Shown piece after piece: positions 1-9,455 of a stretch of DNA of 64,000 nucleotides. The notes under the pieces are model-generated. The model searched no databases. It had not been told where the DNA came from and was given only the letters and a program-made list of their open reading frames with translations. The DNA is from Pimelobacter simplex (GTDB lineage Bacteria; Actinomycetota; Actinomycetes; Propionibacteriales; Nocardioidaceae): positions 186,001 to 250,000 of the forward strand of contig NZ_FOUK01000004.1 of NCBI RefSeq assembly GCF_900114845.1, in the 5' to 3' direction. Numbering within the stretch: the stretch's first letter is position 1; each line of letters starts with the position of its first letter. The translations under genes were made by a program, and so were the position numbers.

Positions 1-570
1 CTGGCGCCGATCATCTCGGGGGTGGTGTTCGCCGGCTCCGCGGAGTTCGTGCTCGTCGGTCTCGTCGCCGTCGCCGCACCCGTCGCCACGGTCGCGCTGA
101 CCACCTTCCTGGTCAACAGCCGGCACCTGTTCTACGGCCTCTCCTTCCCGCTGCACCGGGTCGAGGGTCGCGCGGCCAAGGCGTACAGCGTCTTCGCACT
201 GTGCGACGAGGCGTTCGCGATCCTCACCGCGCGCGGTGCGCGCGAGCTCAACGCGGGCCGGGCCGTGGCCACCCAGCTCGGCATGCACCTGTCGTGGGTG
301 AGCGGCGCGGCCGTCGGCGCCCTGGCCGGGTCCGCCTTCCTGCACGGCCTGCAGGGCGTGGACTTCGTGCTCACCGCGCTGTTCGTCGTCCTCGCCCTGG
401 ACGCCTACCGCGACTGCCCCGACCGCCTCGCCCTCGGTACGGCGCTCGGTGCCGCCGTGCTCGCCTGGGCGATCGCGCCCGGCTCGATGCTCCTGGTCGC
501 GCTGAGCGGCTACACCGCCGTGCTCGTGGTCCGGCACTGGTACGCGCCGCGGTCGGTGGAGCATGCCTGA
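1..570 (+). CDS. azlC: AzlC-family branched-chain amino acid exporter, large subunit (5' end outside window)
   Basis: The frame is open from base 1, so the true start lies upstream; 189 codons are visible, and with a usual family length of about 230-250 residues roughly 50 N-terminal residues are missing. The protein is almost entirely hydrophobic with about five remaining membrane segments. The stretch around NSRHLFYGLSF, followed by a charged turn and the DEAFA motif, is characteristic of AzlC. In Bacillus subtilis, AzlC with AzlD exports branched-chain amino acids and gives azaleucine resistance. The following gene overlaps it by 8 bases and encodes the small AzlD partner, so the two are surely co-translated. 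Family assignment is firm; the substrate is inferred from the family. Confidence 0.88.
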   Translation: MAPIISGVVFAGSAEFVLVGLVAVAAPVATVALTTFLVNSRHLFYGLSFPLHRVEGRAAKAYSVFALCDEAFAILTARGARELNAGRAVATQLGMHLSWVSGAAVGALAGSAFLHGLQGVDFVLTALFVVLALDAYRDCPDRLALGTALGAAVLAWAIAPGSMLLVALSGYTAVLVVRHWYAPRSVEHA

Positions 571-886
571 GCCCGGGTACGTCGTCGGCGCGCTCGCCGC
601 CGCGGTCGCGGTCACGGTCGCCCTGCGCGCGCTCCCCTTCGTCGCGAGGGCCGCGGTCAAGGACTCCCCACTCCTCGCCGACCTGGGCCGCTGGATGCCG
701 CTGGGCGCGGTCACCGTGCTCGCCGTCTACGGCCTCACGAGGCTCGACCTGCACGGCGCCGACCGCGGCGCCGGCCCCCTGCTCGGTCTCGTGGTGACCG
801 TCGTCGTCCACCTGTGGCGGCGCAGCCTGCTGCTGAGCATCGTCGCCGGGACGGTGGTCTGCGTGGCAGTCAGCTCCCTGGCCTGA
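563..886 (+). CDS. azlD: AzlD-family small subunit of branched-chain amino acid exporter
   Basis: A 107-residue membrane protein with three to four hydrophobic segments, the size and profile of AzlD. The motif RALPFVAR followed by a short loop and WMPLGAVTVLAVYGL is typical of the family. Its ATG lies inside the last codons of azlC, which indicates translational coupling and a two-subunit exporter. Its last 17 bases overlap the end of the convergent TetR gene. The role as stabilising or pore partner of AzlC is known for the family and not visible here. Confidence 0.85.
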   Translation: MPEPGYVVGALAAAVAVTVALRALPFVARAAVKDSPLLADLGRWMPLGAVTVLAVYGLTRLDLHGADRGAGPLLGLVVTVVVHLWRRSLLLSIVAGTVVCVAVSSLA

Positions 887-1601
887 GCGCCGCGAGCCCG
901 TCGAGCGCCCGCTCGAGGGCGAACGACCATGCCGCGGCGGGATCCGCGACATCGCCCATCGCCGCACCGGCCGCCGCCCCCACGCGCTGCGCGAGGGCGA
1001 AGTCGTCCCCCAGGTACGCCGACAGCCGGGCGCTCCACTCCGGCCAGTGCGCGGCGAGCTCGCCGGCGCGCGGGTCGGGTCGCGTCGCCCGGGCGGCGGA
1101 GCGGACGAGGTCGAGCACGAACGTCAGCGCCGCGTCGCAGGTGACGTCGTCCAGCCCGAGCGGGGCGAAGGCGGCGAGCTCGTGGTCGTACTTGGCGATC
1201 GTGCCCGGCCCGAGCGCGGTGCGCTGGTCGGTGACGTCGAGCAGCCACGGGTGCCGGGCGAGCAGCACGTGGTTGGCCTCGGCCACCCGCCGGACCCGGG
1301 TCCGCCACCCCGCCCGCCCGTACGACGGGAGCGCCATCCGCGCGTGCGCCGTGTCGGCCATCAGCACCAGCAGGTCGTCGCGGCTGTTGACGTGCGTGTA
1401 GACCGACATCGCCGACAGGCCCAGCTCGGCCGCGAGCGTGCGCACCGAGACCGCGGCCAGGCCGTCCGCGTCCGCGTCGGCGAGCGCGATCGCCGCGTCG
1501 ACCACCTCGGAGGCGCTGACCCGCGCCTTCGGCCCGCGTCGCCCGGACGGCGGCGCGTCAGGGTGGTCGCGCCACAGCAGGTCGACGATCTCGCGCGGCA
1601 T
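870..1601 (-). CDS. TetR/AcrR-family transcriptional regulator
   Basis: 243 residues. After about 25 polar residues there is a TetR-type helix-turn-helix (VRTLAAELGLSAMSVYTHVNSRDDLL, here split: VRTLAAELGLSAMS then VYTHVNSRDDLL), around residues 50-80. The C-terminal half resembles the TetR class C-terminal ligand domain rather than the AcrR type. The ATG is preceded by GGAGGAG at a good distance. It is divergent from a VOC-fold gene at 1705, and a palindrome lies in the promoter between them, so autoregulation and control of that gene are likely. The inducing ligand cannot be told from sequence. Confidence 0.85.
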   Translation of the reverse strand: MPREIVDLLWRDHPDAPPSGRRGPKARVSASEVVDAAIALADADADGLAAVSVRTLAAELGLSAMSVYTHVNSRDDLLVLMADTAHARMALPSYGRAGWRTRVRRVAEANHVLLARHPWLLDVTDQRTALGPGTIAKYDHELAAFAPLGLDDVTCDAALTFVLDLVRSAARATRPDPRAGELAAHWPEWSARLSAYLGDDFALAQRVGAAAGAAMGDVADPAAAWSFALERALDGLAALRPGS

Positions 1602-1669
1602 CGGAATCTCCTCCGGTTCTCGGGAACCCGAGCGCCATCGTAGGCGTTCTCACTCCGTACGCCGCACGG

Positions 1670-1682
1670 TGTACGCTGTACA
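1670..1682. promoter_or_regulatory. Candidate TetR operator
   Basis: Perfect inverted repeat TGTAC-GCT-GTACA in the divergent promoter between the TetR regulator and the VOC gene. It overlaps a plausible -10 element (TACATA) for the VOC gene. Position and symmetry fit an operator; binding is inferred. Confidence 0.5.
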
Positions 1683-1704
1683 TAGTTTAACGAGAGGACT
1701 GCTC

Positions 1705-2082
1705 ATGCAGATCACCAGCAGCGCGATCTCCCTCAACGTCCCGGACCCCGCGGCCTCGGCCCGGTTCGCCGCCCACCTCGGGTTCACCGAGGAGATGTCG
1801 GCCGACGGCTTCATCTCGCTCGGCCACCCCACCGCGGGGATGAACGTCATCTTCCTGCGCACCGGCCTGGCGACCTTCAAGCCGGCTCGCATCGCCGGGG
1901 ACGCCGGCCAGGGCACCCTCCTCGCCTTCGTCGTCACCGGCCTCGACGCCGAGTTCGAGCGGATCGTGGCGGCGGGCGCCACCGTCGTCACCCCACCCGA
2001 GACCGAGCCGTGGGGCGAGCGCTACTGCCAGTTCAGCGACGACAACGGGTTGGTCTGGCAGCTCGTCGAGTGGGTCTCCTGA
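1705..2082 (+). CDS. VOC-superfamily protein (glyoxalase/bleomycin-resistance fold)
   Basis: 125 residues with two beta-alpha-beta-beta-beta modules of the vicinal oxygen chelate fold: an N-terminal ISLNVPDPAASARFAAHLGF module and a C-terminal module ending in CQFSDDNGLVWQLVEW. Members bind metal or small ligands and include glyoxalases, dioxygenases and antibiotic-binding proteins. The start was chosen at ATG 1705, with GAGAGG eight bases upstream and homologous sequence beginning at once; the frame stays open further upstream only inside the TetR gene's opposite strand. It is divergent from the TetR gene and probably under its control. Substrate unknown. Confidence 0.85.
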   Translation: MQITSSAISLNVPDPAASARFAAHLGFTEEMSADGFISLGHPTAGMNVIFLRTGLATFKPARIAGDAGQGTLLAFVVTGLDAEFERIVAAGATVVTPPETEPWGERYCQFSDDNGLVWQLVEWVS

Positions 2083-2130
2083 GTACCCGTACCCTGACGC
2101 GGCGCGCCCCGCAGGGGTGAAGGTAGGGGC

Positions 2131-2535
2131 ATGCGCACCCCCCATGCCCTCATCGCCACCGCACGCGTGCTCGCCGCCGCGATCGTCGCCCTGTTCGTCG
2201 CCGTCCTCGCTCTCCCGCGGAGCGGGGACGGCGTCGCGATCGCCGCCACCGGCCTGGTCGCGCTCGCGCTGACCGGCATCCTCGTCGTCGGCCACCTCAG
2301 CCGCCGCATCCGGACGGCGCCCGCCGTGCTCACCGCGGCCGGCGGGCTGGCGGTCGCCGGCGCCGAGATGTACCTGCACAGCCTGCCCGCCGACGGCGCC
2401 GACATCCCCCTGGCCGGGGTGGGGATCCTCTTCCTCGGGCTCGTCGCCCTGGTCGTCGGCGCCGTCGTGCTGCGGGGGCAGCCCGGTCAGAAGTCCTCGT
2501 CGAACCCCACCGAGCCGGTCACCCCGACCTGGTAG
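2131..2535 (+). CDS. Small membrane protein of unknown function
   Basis: 134 residues with four predicted membrane helices (roughly residues 10-28, 38-54, 68-84 and 92-112) separated by very short loops, and a short polar C-terminal tail. I do not recognise the family. The last 49 bases overlap the end of nrdB on the other strand, so its C-terminus is constrained by nrdB coding. It has no partner gene in the same direction. Confidence 0.6.
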   Translation: MRTPHALIATARVLAAAIVALFVAVLALPRSGDGVAIAATGLVALALTGILVVGHLSRRIRTAPAVLTAAGGLAVAGAEMYLHSLPADGADIPLAGVGILFLGLVALVVGAVVLRGQPGQKSSSNPTEPVTPTW

Positions 2536-3509
2536 GCCGAGACCCGCCGCTCGAAGAAGTTCGAGAGCTCCTGGACGTCCTGCAGCTCCATGAACGCCAG
2601 CGGGTTGGCCGAGCCGTAGATCGGCTCCAGCCCCAGCCGCTGCATCCGGCGGTCGGCGACGTGCTCCAGGTAGGCGCGCATGTCGGCGGTCGAGAGCCCG
2701 GCCACGCCCTGGCCGAGCAGGTCCTCGGCGAACTGCGCCTCGGCGTCCACGCCCTCGACGAGCATCTGCCGGATCTCGGCGGCCATCGCGTCGTCGAACA
2801 GGTCCGGCTCCTCCTCGCGCACCGTGTCGACGACGTCGAACGCGAATGCCATGTGCATCGACTCGTCACGGAACACCCAGTTCGTCCCGGACGCCAGCCC
2901 GTTGAGCAGCCCGCGCGAGCGCAGGAAGTAGACGTAGGCGAACGCGCCGTAGAAGAACAGCCCCTCGATCACGGCCGCGAAGCAGATCAGGTTGAGCAGG
3001 AAGGCGCGCCGGTGCTCGCGGGTCTCGAGCCGGTCCAGCTCGAAGACCCGGTCGATCCACTTGAAGCAGTAGTCGGCCTTGTGCTTGATCGACGGGATGT
3101 TGTCGACGGCGGCGAACGCCTCGTGCCGCTCGGCCTCGTCGGGCACGTAGGTGTCGAGCAGGGTCAGGTAGAACTGCACGTGCACCGCCTCCTCGAAGAG
3201 CTGGCGGCTCAGGTAGAGCCGGCCCTCCGGGGAGTTGATGTGCTGGTAGAGGTTGAGCACCAGGTTGTTGGCGACGATCGTGTCGCCGGTCGCGAAGAAC
3301 GCGACCAGCCGCGAGACGAGGTGCCGCTCGGCGTCGGTGAGCCGGCCGAGGTCCTGCAGGTCGGAGTGGAGGTCCACCTCCTCGACCGTCCAGGTGTTCT
3401 TGATCGCGTCGCGGTAGCGCTCGTAGAAGTGCGGGTAGCGCATCGGCCGCAGCGTGAGGTTCATGCCCGGGTCGAGCAGCATCCGGGTGGGGGCGTGGTC
3501 GGTGGTCAC
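2487..3509 (-). CDS. nrdB: Class Ia ribonucleoside-diphosphate reductase, beta subunit (R2)
   Basis: 340 residues. R2 houses the diiron centre and tyrosyl radical that start ribonucleotide reduction. The metal ligands are visible: Asp in FFATGDT, Glu and His in FEEAVH, Glu in AAVIEG, and Glu/His in RDESMH. The radical Tyr sits four residues after the first His (HVQFY), so this is an oxygen-dependent, tyrosyl-radical enzyme. The GTG start overlaps the nrdA stop (GTGA), indicating coupled translation; an internal Met ten codons on is a less likely start. The nrdAB mRNA begins with a cobalamin riboswitch, so expression should fall when B12 is plentiful. Confidence 0.96.
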   Translation of the reverse strand: MTTDHAPTRMLLDPGMNLTLRPMRYPHFYERYRDAIKNTWTVEEVDLHSDLQDLGRLTDAERHLVSRLVAFFATGDTIVANNLVLNLYQHINSPEGRLYLSRQLFEEAVHVQFYLTLLDTYVPDEAERHEAFAAVDNIPSIKHKADYCFKWIDRVFELDRLETREHRRAFLLNLICFAAVIEGLFFYGAFAYVYFLRSRGLLNGLASGTNWVFRDESMHMAFAFDVVDTVREEEPDLFDDAMAAEIRQMLVEGVDAEAQFAEDLLGQGVAGLSTADMRAYLEHVADRRMQRLGLEPIYGSANPLAFMELQDVQELSNFFERRVSAYQVGVTGSVGFDEDF

Positions 3510-5914
3510 TGGCAGGCCTCGCAGCTCTCGGGGTTCTCGAGGGAGCAGGCGAGCGCTTCCTCCTCGGACGGGACGGTGGCGGCGGCCGGCGTCACCGACA
3601 CCGTCGCCTGCTGGATGCGCGTCGCGGGACGCGAGCGCAGGTAGTACGTCGTCTTCAGGCCGCTCTTCCAGGCGAAGGCGTACATCGACGACAGCTTCCC
3701 GATCGTCGGCGCGGCCAGGAACAGGTTGAGCGACTGGGACTGGTCGATGAAGGCCTGCCGCTCGGCGGCCATCTCGATGAGCGCCTTCTGCGGCAGCTCC
3801 CACGCGGTCCGGTAGAGCAGCCGGACGTCGTCGGGCAGGGCCGTGATGCCCTGGACCGAGCCCTCGGCGCGCTTGATCGCCTCGCGTACCTCGGCGGTCC
3901 ACAGCCCGCGCGCCTTGAGCTCGCGGACCAGCGCGGAGTTCACCTGCAGGAACTCCCCCGACAGGGTCTCGCGCTTGAACAGGTTGGAGACCTGCGGCTC
4001 GATGCACTCGTAGCAGCCGGCGATCGAGGCGATGGTCGCGGTCGGCGCGATCGCGACGAGGAGCGAGTTGCGCAGCCCGTACTCGGCCACGCGCGCCTTG
4101 AGCGCGGCCCAGCGCTCCGGCTGGGTCACCGTCGCGCCCCACAGGTCGGGGTGCAGGTCCCCGCGCGCGGCGCGCGTCTCGCCGTACGCCGGGTGCGGGC
4201 CGTGCTCCTCCGCCAGGTCGCACGAGACCTCGAGCGCGGTCAGGTGGATCTCCTCCGAGATCCGGGTCGACAACGCCTTCGCCTCCGCGGAGTCGAACGG
4301 CAGGCCGAGCGCGAAGAAGACGTCCTGCAGGCCCATCAGGCCCAGCCCGACCGGGCGCCAGCGCGGGTTGGACGCCGCCGCCTCGGGGCTCGGGTAGTAG
4401 TTGATGTCGATCACCCGGTCCAGGAAGGGCACCGCGGTCCGGACCGTCGCGCGCAGCTTGTCCCAGTCGACGCCCACGCCTCCGCTGGCCGACCCCCCGC
4501 TGGTCGAGCTTGTCGAGACCAGGTGCTGCGCCAGGTTCACCGAGCCGAGGTTGCACACCGCGGTCTCCCCGTCGGAGGACACCTCGACGATCTCGGTGCA
4601 CAGGTTCGACAGGTGCACCACCGGCTGACCCGGTCCCGGGGTGTCGGTGGTCTGGTTGCAGAACCTGTTGGCGGCGTCCTTGAAGGTCATCCAGCCGTTG
4701 CCGGTCTGCGCGAGCGTGCGCATCATCTTGGCGTAGAGGTCGCGCGCCCGGACCTGGCGCACGTAGCGACCCTCGGCCTCGATCCGGCGGTAGGCCTCGT
4801 CGAACGCCGTCCCCCACAGGTCGGGCAGCTCGGGCGCCTCGTCCGGGTCGACCAGCGACCACGTCTCGTCGGCCTCGACCCGGCGCATGAACTCGTCGGG
4901 GATCCAGTGGGCGAGGTTGAGGTTGTGGGTGCGCCGCGCGTCCTCGCCGGTGTTGTCGCGCAGCTCGAGGAACTCCTCGACGTCGGGGTGCCACGGCTCC
5001 AGGTAGACGCAGGCCGCACCCTTGCGGCGTCCGCCCTGGTTGACCGCGGCGACCGACGCGTCGAGGGTGCGCAGGAACGGGACGATCCCGTTGGACTGGC
5101 CGTTGGTGCCGCGGATCAGCGCCCCGCGCGAGCGGATCCGGGAGAAGGCGATGCCGATGCCGCCGGCGAACTTGCTGAGCTGGGCGACCTGCAGGTAGCG
5201 CGCGTAGATCGAGTCGAGCTCGTCGCGCGGGCTGTCGACCAGGTAGCAGGACGACATCTGGGTGTGCCGGGTGCCGGAGTTGAAGAGGGTCGGGCTGCTC
5301 GGCAGGTACGCCAGGCTCGCCATCAGCCGGTAGAAGCCGATCGCCTCCTGCGGCGTCCGGGCCAGGCCGCAGGCGACGCGGAGCAGGAAGTACTGCGGCG
5401 TCTCGATCACCAGCCGCGACGTCGGGTGGCGCAGCAGGTAGCGGTCGTAGACGGTGCGCAGGCCGAAGTACTCGAAGCGGCGGTCCGCGTCGACGTCGAT
5501 GGCGAAGTCGAGCTTGCGGGCGTTGTCCTTGACGAAGGCGGCGGTGGCGTCGCCGATCAGCCCCTCGGCGTGGCCGAGCGCCACGGACTGGCTGAAGGAG
5601 GCGACGCCCTGGTTGCGCACCTCCTTGTCGACGTAGCCGGACAGCAGCCGCGCGGCCAGCCGGGAGTACGCCGGCTCCTCGCCGATCAGCTCGGCGGCGG
5701 TCTGGATCGAGAGCCGGTCCAGCTCGGCGGTGGACGCGCCGTCGTACAGGCCGCTGATGGTGCGGGTGGCGATGCGCATCGGGTCGACGTCGGGCAGGTC
5801 GGCCCCGACCCGGTCGACGGCCCGCACGATCTTGGTGACGTCGACCCGCTCGGTATCGCCGTTGCGCTTACGCACGGTCATGGTGGTGCGGGTGGGTGAC
5901 TCGGTGACGGTCAC
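3506..5914 (-). CDS. nrdA: Class Ia ribonucleoside-diphosphate reductase, alpha subunit (R1)
   Basis: 802 residues. R1 reduces NDPs to dNDPs with the radical supplied by NrdB. An ATP-cone allosteric domain lies at the N-terminus (about residues 12-100, beginning TVRKRNGDTERVD). The catalytic cysteines are visible: MSSCYL, NLCTEI with its Glu, and CNLGSVN; a redox-shuttle pair closes the protein (SCEAC). The GTG start at 5914 has GAGGGGAGA upstream. A dispersed 20-base repeat is inserted in frame after CNLGSVNLAQHL and adds a Ser/Thr/Gly-rich loop. About 135 bases of leader separate the start from the cobalamin riboswitch. No nrdR lies beside it. Confidence 0.96.
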   Translation of the reverse strand: MTVTESPTRTTMTVRKRNGDTERVDVTKIVRAVDRVGADLPDVDPMRIATRTISGLYDGASTAELDRLSIQTAAELIGEEPAYSRLAARLLSGYVDKEVRNQGVASFSQSVALGHAEGLIGDATAAFVKDNARKLDFAIDVDADRRFEYFGLRTVYDRYLLRHPTSRLVIETPQYFLLRVACGLARTPQEAIGFYRLMASLAYLPSSPTLFNSGTRHTQMSSCYLVDSPRDELDSIYARYLQVAQLSKFAGGIGIAFSRIRSRGALIRGTNGQSNGIVPFLRTLDASVAAVNQGGRRKGAACVYLEPWHPDVEEFLELRDNTGEDARRTHNLNLAHWIPDEFMRRVEADETWSLVDPDEAPELPDLWGTAFDEAYRRIEAEGRYVRQVRARDLYAKMMRTLAQTGNGWMTFKDAANRFCNQTTDTPGPGQPVVHLSNLCTEIVEVSSDGETAVCNLGSVNLAQHLVSTSSTSGGSASGGVGVDWDKLRATVRTAVPFLDRVIDINYYPSPEAAASNPRWRPVGLGLMGLQDVFFALGLPFDSAEAKALSTRISEEIHLTALEVSCDLAEEHGPHPAYGETRAARGDLHPDLWGATVTQPERWAALKARVAEYGLRNSLLVAIAPTATIASIAGCYECIEPQVSNLFKRETLSGEFLQVNSALVRELKARGLWTAEVREAIKRAEGSVQGITALPDDVRLLYRTAWELPQKALIEMAAERQAFIDQSQSLNLFLAAPTIGKLSSMYAFAWKSGLKTTYYLRSRPATRIQQATVSVTPAAATVPSEEEALACSLENPESCEACQ
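4501..4520. repeat. Dispersed repeat copy inside nrdA
   Basis: The bases TGGTCGAGCTTGTCGAGACC share a 17-base core (GTCGAGCYTGTCGAGAC) with a second copy at 13286-13305 in an unrelated gene. Here it is read on the nrdA strand as VSTSSTS within a low-complexity loop. The two TCGA half-sites five bases apart give it partial dyad symmetry. Confidence 0.6.
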
Positions 5915-6024
5915 GGTGCTTCTCCCCTCGGAGTCTGGCTCGCGAGGGGACGACAGCGGGGCGGCGCCGCGCGCGGACGCACGGCACCTGCTCAGCCGTC
6001 GGCCTTCCCACGAGGCCTCGGACC

Positions 6025-6045
6025 ACCGCACCCGGCGGGTGCGGT
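6025..6045 (-). terminator. Hairpin in the nrdAB leader, probable riboswitch expression platform
   Basis: A perfect 9-bp stem (ACCGCACCC / GGGTGCGGT) with a 3-base loop lies just downstream of the 3' end of the minus-strand cobalamin riboswitch and upstream of nrdA. It has no U-tract, as is common in high-GC actinobacteria, so it may end transcription or act on translation. The distance to the nrdA start (about 110 bases) favours transcriptional control. Confidence 0.5.
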
Positions 6046-6048
6046 GCG

Positions 6049-6236
6049 CTGGCAGGTCTTCGGACTCGCGGGCATCTCCTCGAAAGGAGTCCTAGTGGCC
6101 GTCGCTTCCCAGGTCGTGCACGTGCGACCCAGTGCTTGGTGACGGCGGTCGTTCCCACTCACCGCTGCGGGGCAGTCCCGGAGTCACACCGGGTTCCCTC
6201 TTGCCTCCGCGCCCCTGGGTGGGACGAGGAACCAGC
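6049..6236 (-). promoter_or_regulatory. Cobalamin (adenosylcobalamin) riboswitch controlling nrdAB
   Basis: Read on the minus strand this has the conserved cobalamin-riboswitch order: GGGAA, GGTG, CCGG, the GCCCCGC core, then the 3' element GAGTCCGAAGACCTGCC (bases 6051-6067). It lies in the leader of nrdAB. In Streptomyces coelicolor a B12 riboswitch represses nrdABS when the B12-dependent class II reductase can work; the same logic is inferred here, which predicts an nrdJ elsewhere in the genome. Confidence 0.93.
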
Positions 6237-6359
6237 TATGACGACCACCATATGTAGGGGTGCCCCGGATCCGTGGGACCTAGATCTGGGGTGGGCGTGT
6301 CGCGCGCGGCCCGGGTGAGATATCCCACCAAGAGCGCACGAGCGGCGCGTGCTAGCGTC

Positions 6360-6540
6360 CGCAGCGCCAGTCAACTCACACCCGTGAGCAGGGAACCCGG
6401 TGCGAATCCGGGACTGACGCGCAGCGGTAAGGGTGACGGGCGGGGCACTGAGCAATCAGGGCAAGCCACTGGATCGGCACGACGTGATCCGGGAAGGCGC
6501 TCCGTCCGGCCGATCCCGAGTCCGAAGACCTGCTGGCCGT
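6360..6540 (+). promoter_or_regulatory. Cobalamin riboswitch controlling the btuFCD-type operon
   Basis: On the plus strand: GGGAA, GGTG, CCGG and a slightly divergent core (GACGCGCAGCGGTAAGGGTG instead of the usual CCCCGC form), then GAGTCCGAAGACCTGC at 6518-6533. GCCAG at 6366-6370 can pair with CTGGC at 6532-6536 to close the outer helix. It precedes a B12-type importer operon, where B12 binding would shut off uptake. It is back to back with the nrdAB riboswitch, leaving only about 120 bases for two divergent promoters. Confidence 0.9.
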
Positions 6541-6604
6541 GGACCCCTGGGTCCGCGACACCCCCGCACCACAGGCTTCGCGCAAGAGCCTCGGACCGAA
6601 AAGA

Positions 6605-7615
6605 GTGACCGTGACGTCGTCCCGTCGTACCCGCTTCCTGCCTGCCCTCGCCGGGCTGGCCGCCCTCCCCCTCGTGCTCGGCGCCTGTGCCGGCGCCCCG
6701 GAGGCCGAGGACAAGGGCCCCGCCGCCAGCGGCTACCCCGTCGAGGCATCGAGCTGCGGCTTCACCTCGACCTTCACCGCCGCGCCCGAGCGCGCGGTCA
6801 CCATGAACCAGGGCGCGACCGAGGTGATGCTCGCGCTCGACCTGTCCGACCGGATGGCGGGGACGGCGTACCTCGACGACGCGGTGCCCGAGAAGTGGGC
6901 GCAGGACTACGGCACCGTGAAGGTGCTCTCGGACGAGTACCCCGACAACGAGACGCTCCTGGCCGCGAAGCCGGACTTCGTCTACGCCTCGTACGCCAGC
7001 GCGTTCGGGCCCGAGGCCGGCGGCGCGCAGGACGAGCTGACGAAGCTCGGCATCGGCTCCTTCCTCTCGCTCTTCGGCTGCGGCGAGAACAAGCCCAGCG
7101 CCGACGTGTCGTTCGCGTCCGTGTGGGACGAGATCGAGATCGTCGCCGACGTCTTCGGCGTGCCCGAGCGGGCCGACGCGCTGGAGAAGGAGCAGCAGGG
7201 CGAGCTCGACCGGCTCGCCGCGGCGAAGCCCGGCGCCGGGCTCGACGTGTTCTGGTTCGACTCCGGTGACAAGACGGCGTTCGCCGGCGCGGGTGAGGGC
7301 GGCCCGCAGCTGATCCTCGACGCGGTCGGCGCGACCAACATCTTCGCCGACCTCGACGGCGGCTGGGCCGACGTGAGCTGGGAGCGCGTGGTCGAGGCCG
7401 ACCCCGACGTGATCGTGCTGGCCGACGCGAGCTGGTCCACGGCCGCCGACAAGATCAAGCAGCTCGAGAAGGACCCGGCCCTCAAGGGCCTGCGCGCGGT
7501 CAAGGCGAAGAAGTACGTCGTGATCCCGTTCTCGGAGTCGACCCCCGGCGTCCGGCTGGCCGACGGCGCCGTCTCGGTCGGCGAGCAGCTGACCGACCTC
7601 GCGCAGCAGGGCTGA
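6605..7615 (+). CDS. btuF: Cobalamin-type ABC transporter substrate-binding lipoprotein
   Basis: 336 residues. A lipoprotein signal peptide ends in the lipobox LGAC (about residues 20-26 from this start). The mature part is a class III periplasmic-binding-protein fold of the BtuF/FepB kind, with a long rigid helix between two lobes. The family also contains iron-siderophore binders, but the cobalamin riboswitch upstream and the overlap with a BtuCD-type pair favour corrinoid uptake. GTG 6605 and GTG 6611 are both possible; the second has a better spacing from AAGAG. Its stop overlaps the permease ATG by one base. Confidence 0.85.
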   Translation: MTVTSSRRTRFLPALAGLAALPLVLGACAGAPEAEDKGPAASGYPVEASSCGFTSTFTAAPERAVTMNQGATEVMLALDLSDRMAGTAYLDDAVPEKWAQDYGTVKVLSDEYPDNETLLAAKPDFVYASYASAFGPEAGGAQDELTKLGIGSFLSLFGCGENKPSADVSFASVWDEIEIVADVFGVPERADALEKEQQGELDRLAAAKPGAGLDVFWFDSGDKTAFAGAGEGGPQLILDAVGATNIFADLDGGWADVSWERVVEADPDVIVLADASWSTAADKIKQLEKDPALKGLRAVKAKKYVVIPFSESTPGVRLADGAVSVGEQLTDLAQQG

Positions 7616-8672
7616 TGCTGCAGGCGGCCCGGCCGGTGCGCAACCGGCCGGGGACCGGCCTAGCGGCCGGGGCCGCGCTCGCGGTCGTGCTGGTCGCGAC
7701 CGTGGTCGTGGCGGTGGGCATCGGCTCGGTGCACGTGCCGGCCGGCGACGTGGTGGACGTCGTCCTGCGCCGGCTCGGCGTCCCCGTCGACGGCGTCACG
7801 CTGATCGACGACCGGATCGTCTGGCAGCTGCGGATGCCCCGCGTGGTCGGGGCCGCGGCGACCGGGGCGGGGCTGGCCCTGGCCGGCGCCGTCCTGCAGT
7901 CACTGACCCGCAACGACCTGGCCGACCCCTACCTGCTCGGCATCTCCGGCGGCGCGTCCGTCGGCGCGGTCGCGGTGATCGTCCTCGGTGTCGGCGTCGG
8001 CAGCCTGGGCGGCAGCGCCGCGCTGGGCGCGGCGGCGTTCGTCACCGCGCTCGTCGCGCTGCTGCTCGTGCTCGCGCTCGCGACCGGACGCTCCGGCGAC
8101 CTGCCGCCCGCGCGGACCGTGCTGGCCGGCGTGGCCGTCGGTCAGATGTGCGCGGCGTTCACCTCGTTCGCGGTGATGATGAGCGGCGACCACGACGCCG
8201 CCCGCCGGGTGCTCGCCTGGACCATGGGCTCGCTGGCCGGGGTCCGCTGGCTCGGCGCCGGCGTCCTGGTCGTCGTCGCGCTGGTGGCGCTCGTCGGGAT
8301 CGTCGCGCACGCCGCGGACCTCGACGCCTTCGCGTTCGGCGACTCCTCGGCGGCCTCGCTCGGCGTCTCGATCCGGCGCACCCGCTGGGTGCTGCTGGTC
8401 GGGACGGCGCTGCTGACCGCCTGCCTGGTCGCCTACACCGGGGCGATCGGCTTCGTCGGGCTCGTCGTCCCGCACGTGGTCCGGCTGGTGTGCGGACCCC
8501 TGCACCGGCGGCTGCTGCCGCTGAGCGCGCTCGCCGGCGCGGTGCTCATGATCTGGGCCGACACGCTGGCCCGCTCGCTCATCGACGGCCAGGAGATCCC
8601 GATCGGGGTGGTGACCGCGGTGCTCGGGGCGCCGCTGTTCGCCTACCTGCTGCGGCGCGAGTCGAGGGCGCG

Positions 8673-8676
<4 letters not shown>
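7615..8676 (+). CDS. btuC: FecCD/BtuC-family ABC transporter permease
   Basis: 353 residues with about ten membrane helices. Family signatures are present: LRMPRVVGAAATGAGLALAG near the first third, NDLADPYLLGISGGAS after it, and GFVGLVVPHVVR near the C-terminus. BtuC-type permeases form a homodimer that passes corrinoids or chelated iron to the cytoplasm. It sits between the binding protein (1-base overlap) and the ATPase (4-base ATGA overlap), so the three are one transcript under the cobalamin riboswitch. Confidence 0.9.
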
Positions 8677-9447
<771 letters not shown>

Positions 9448-9455
<8 letters not shown>

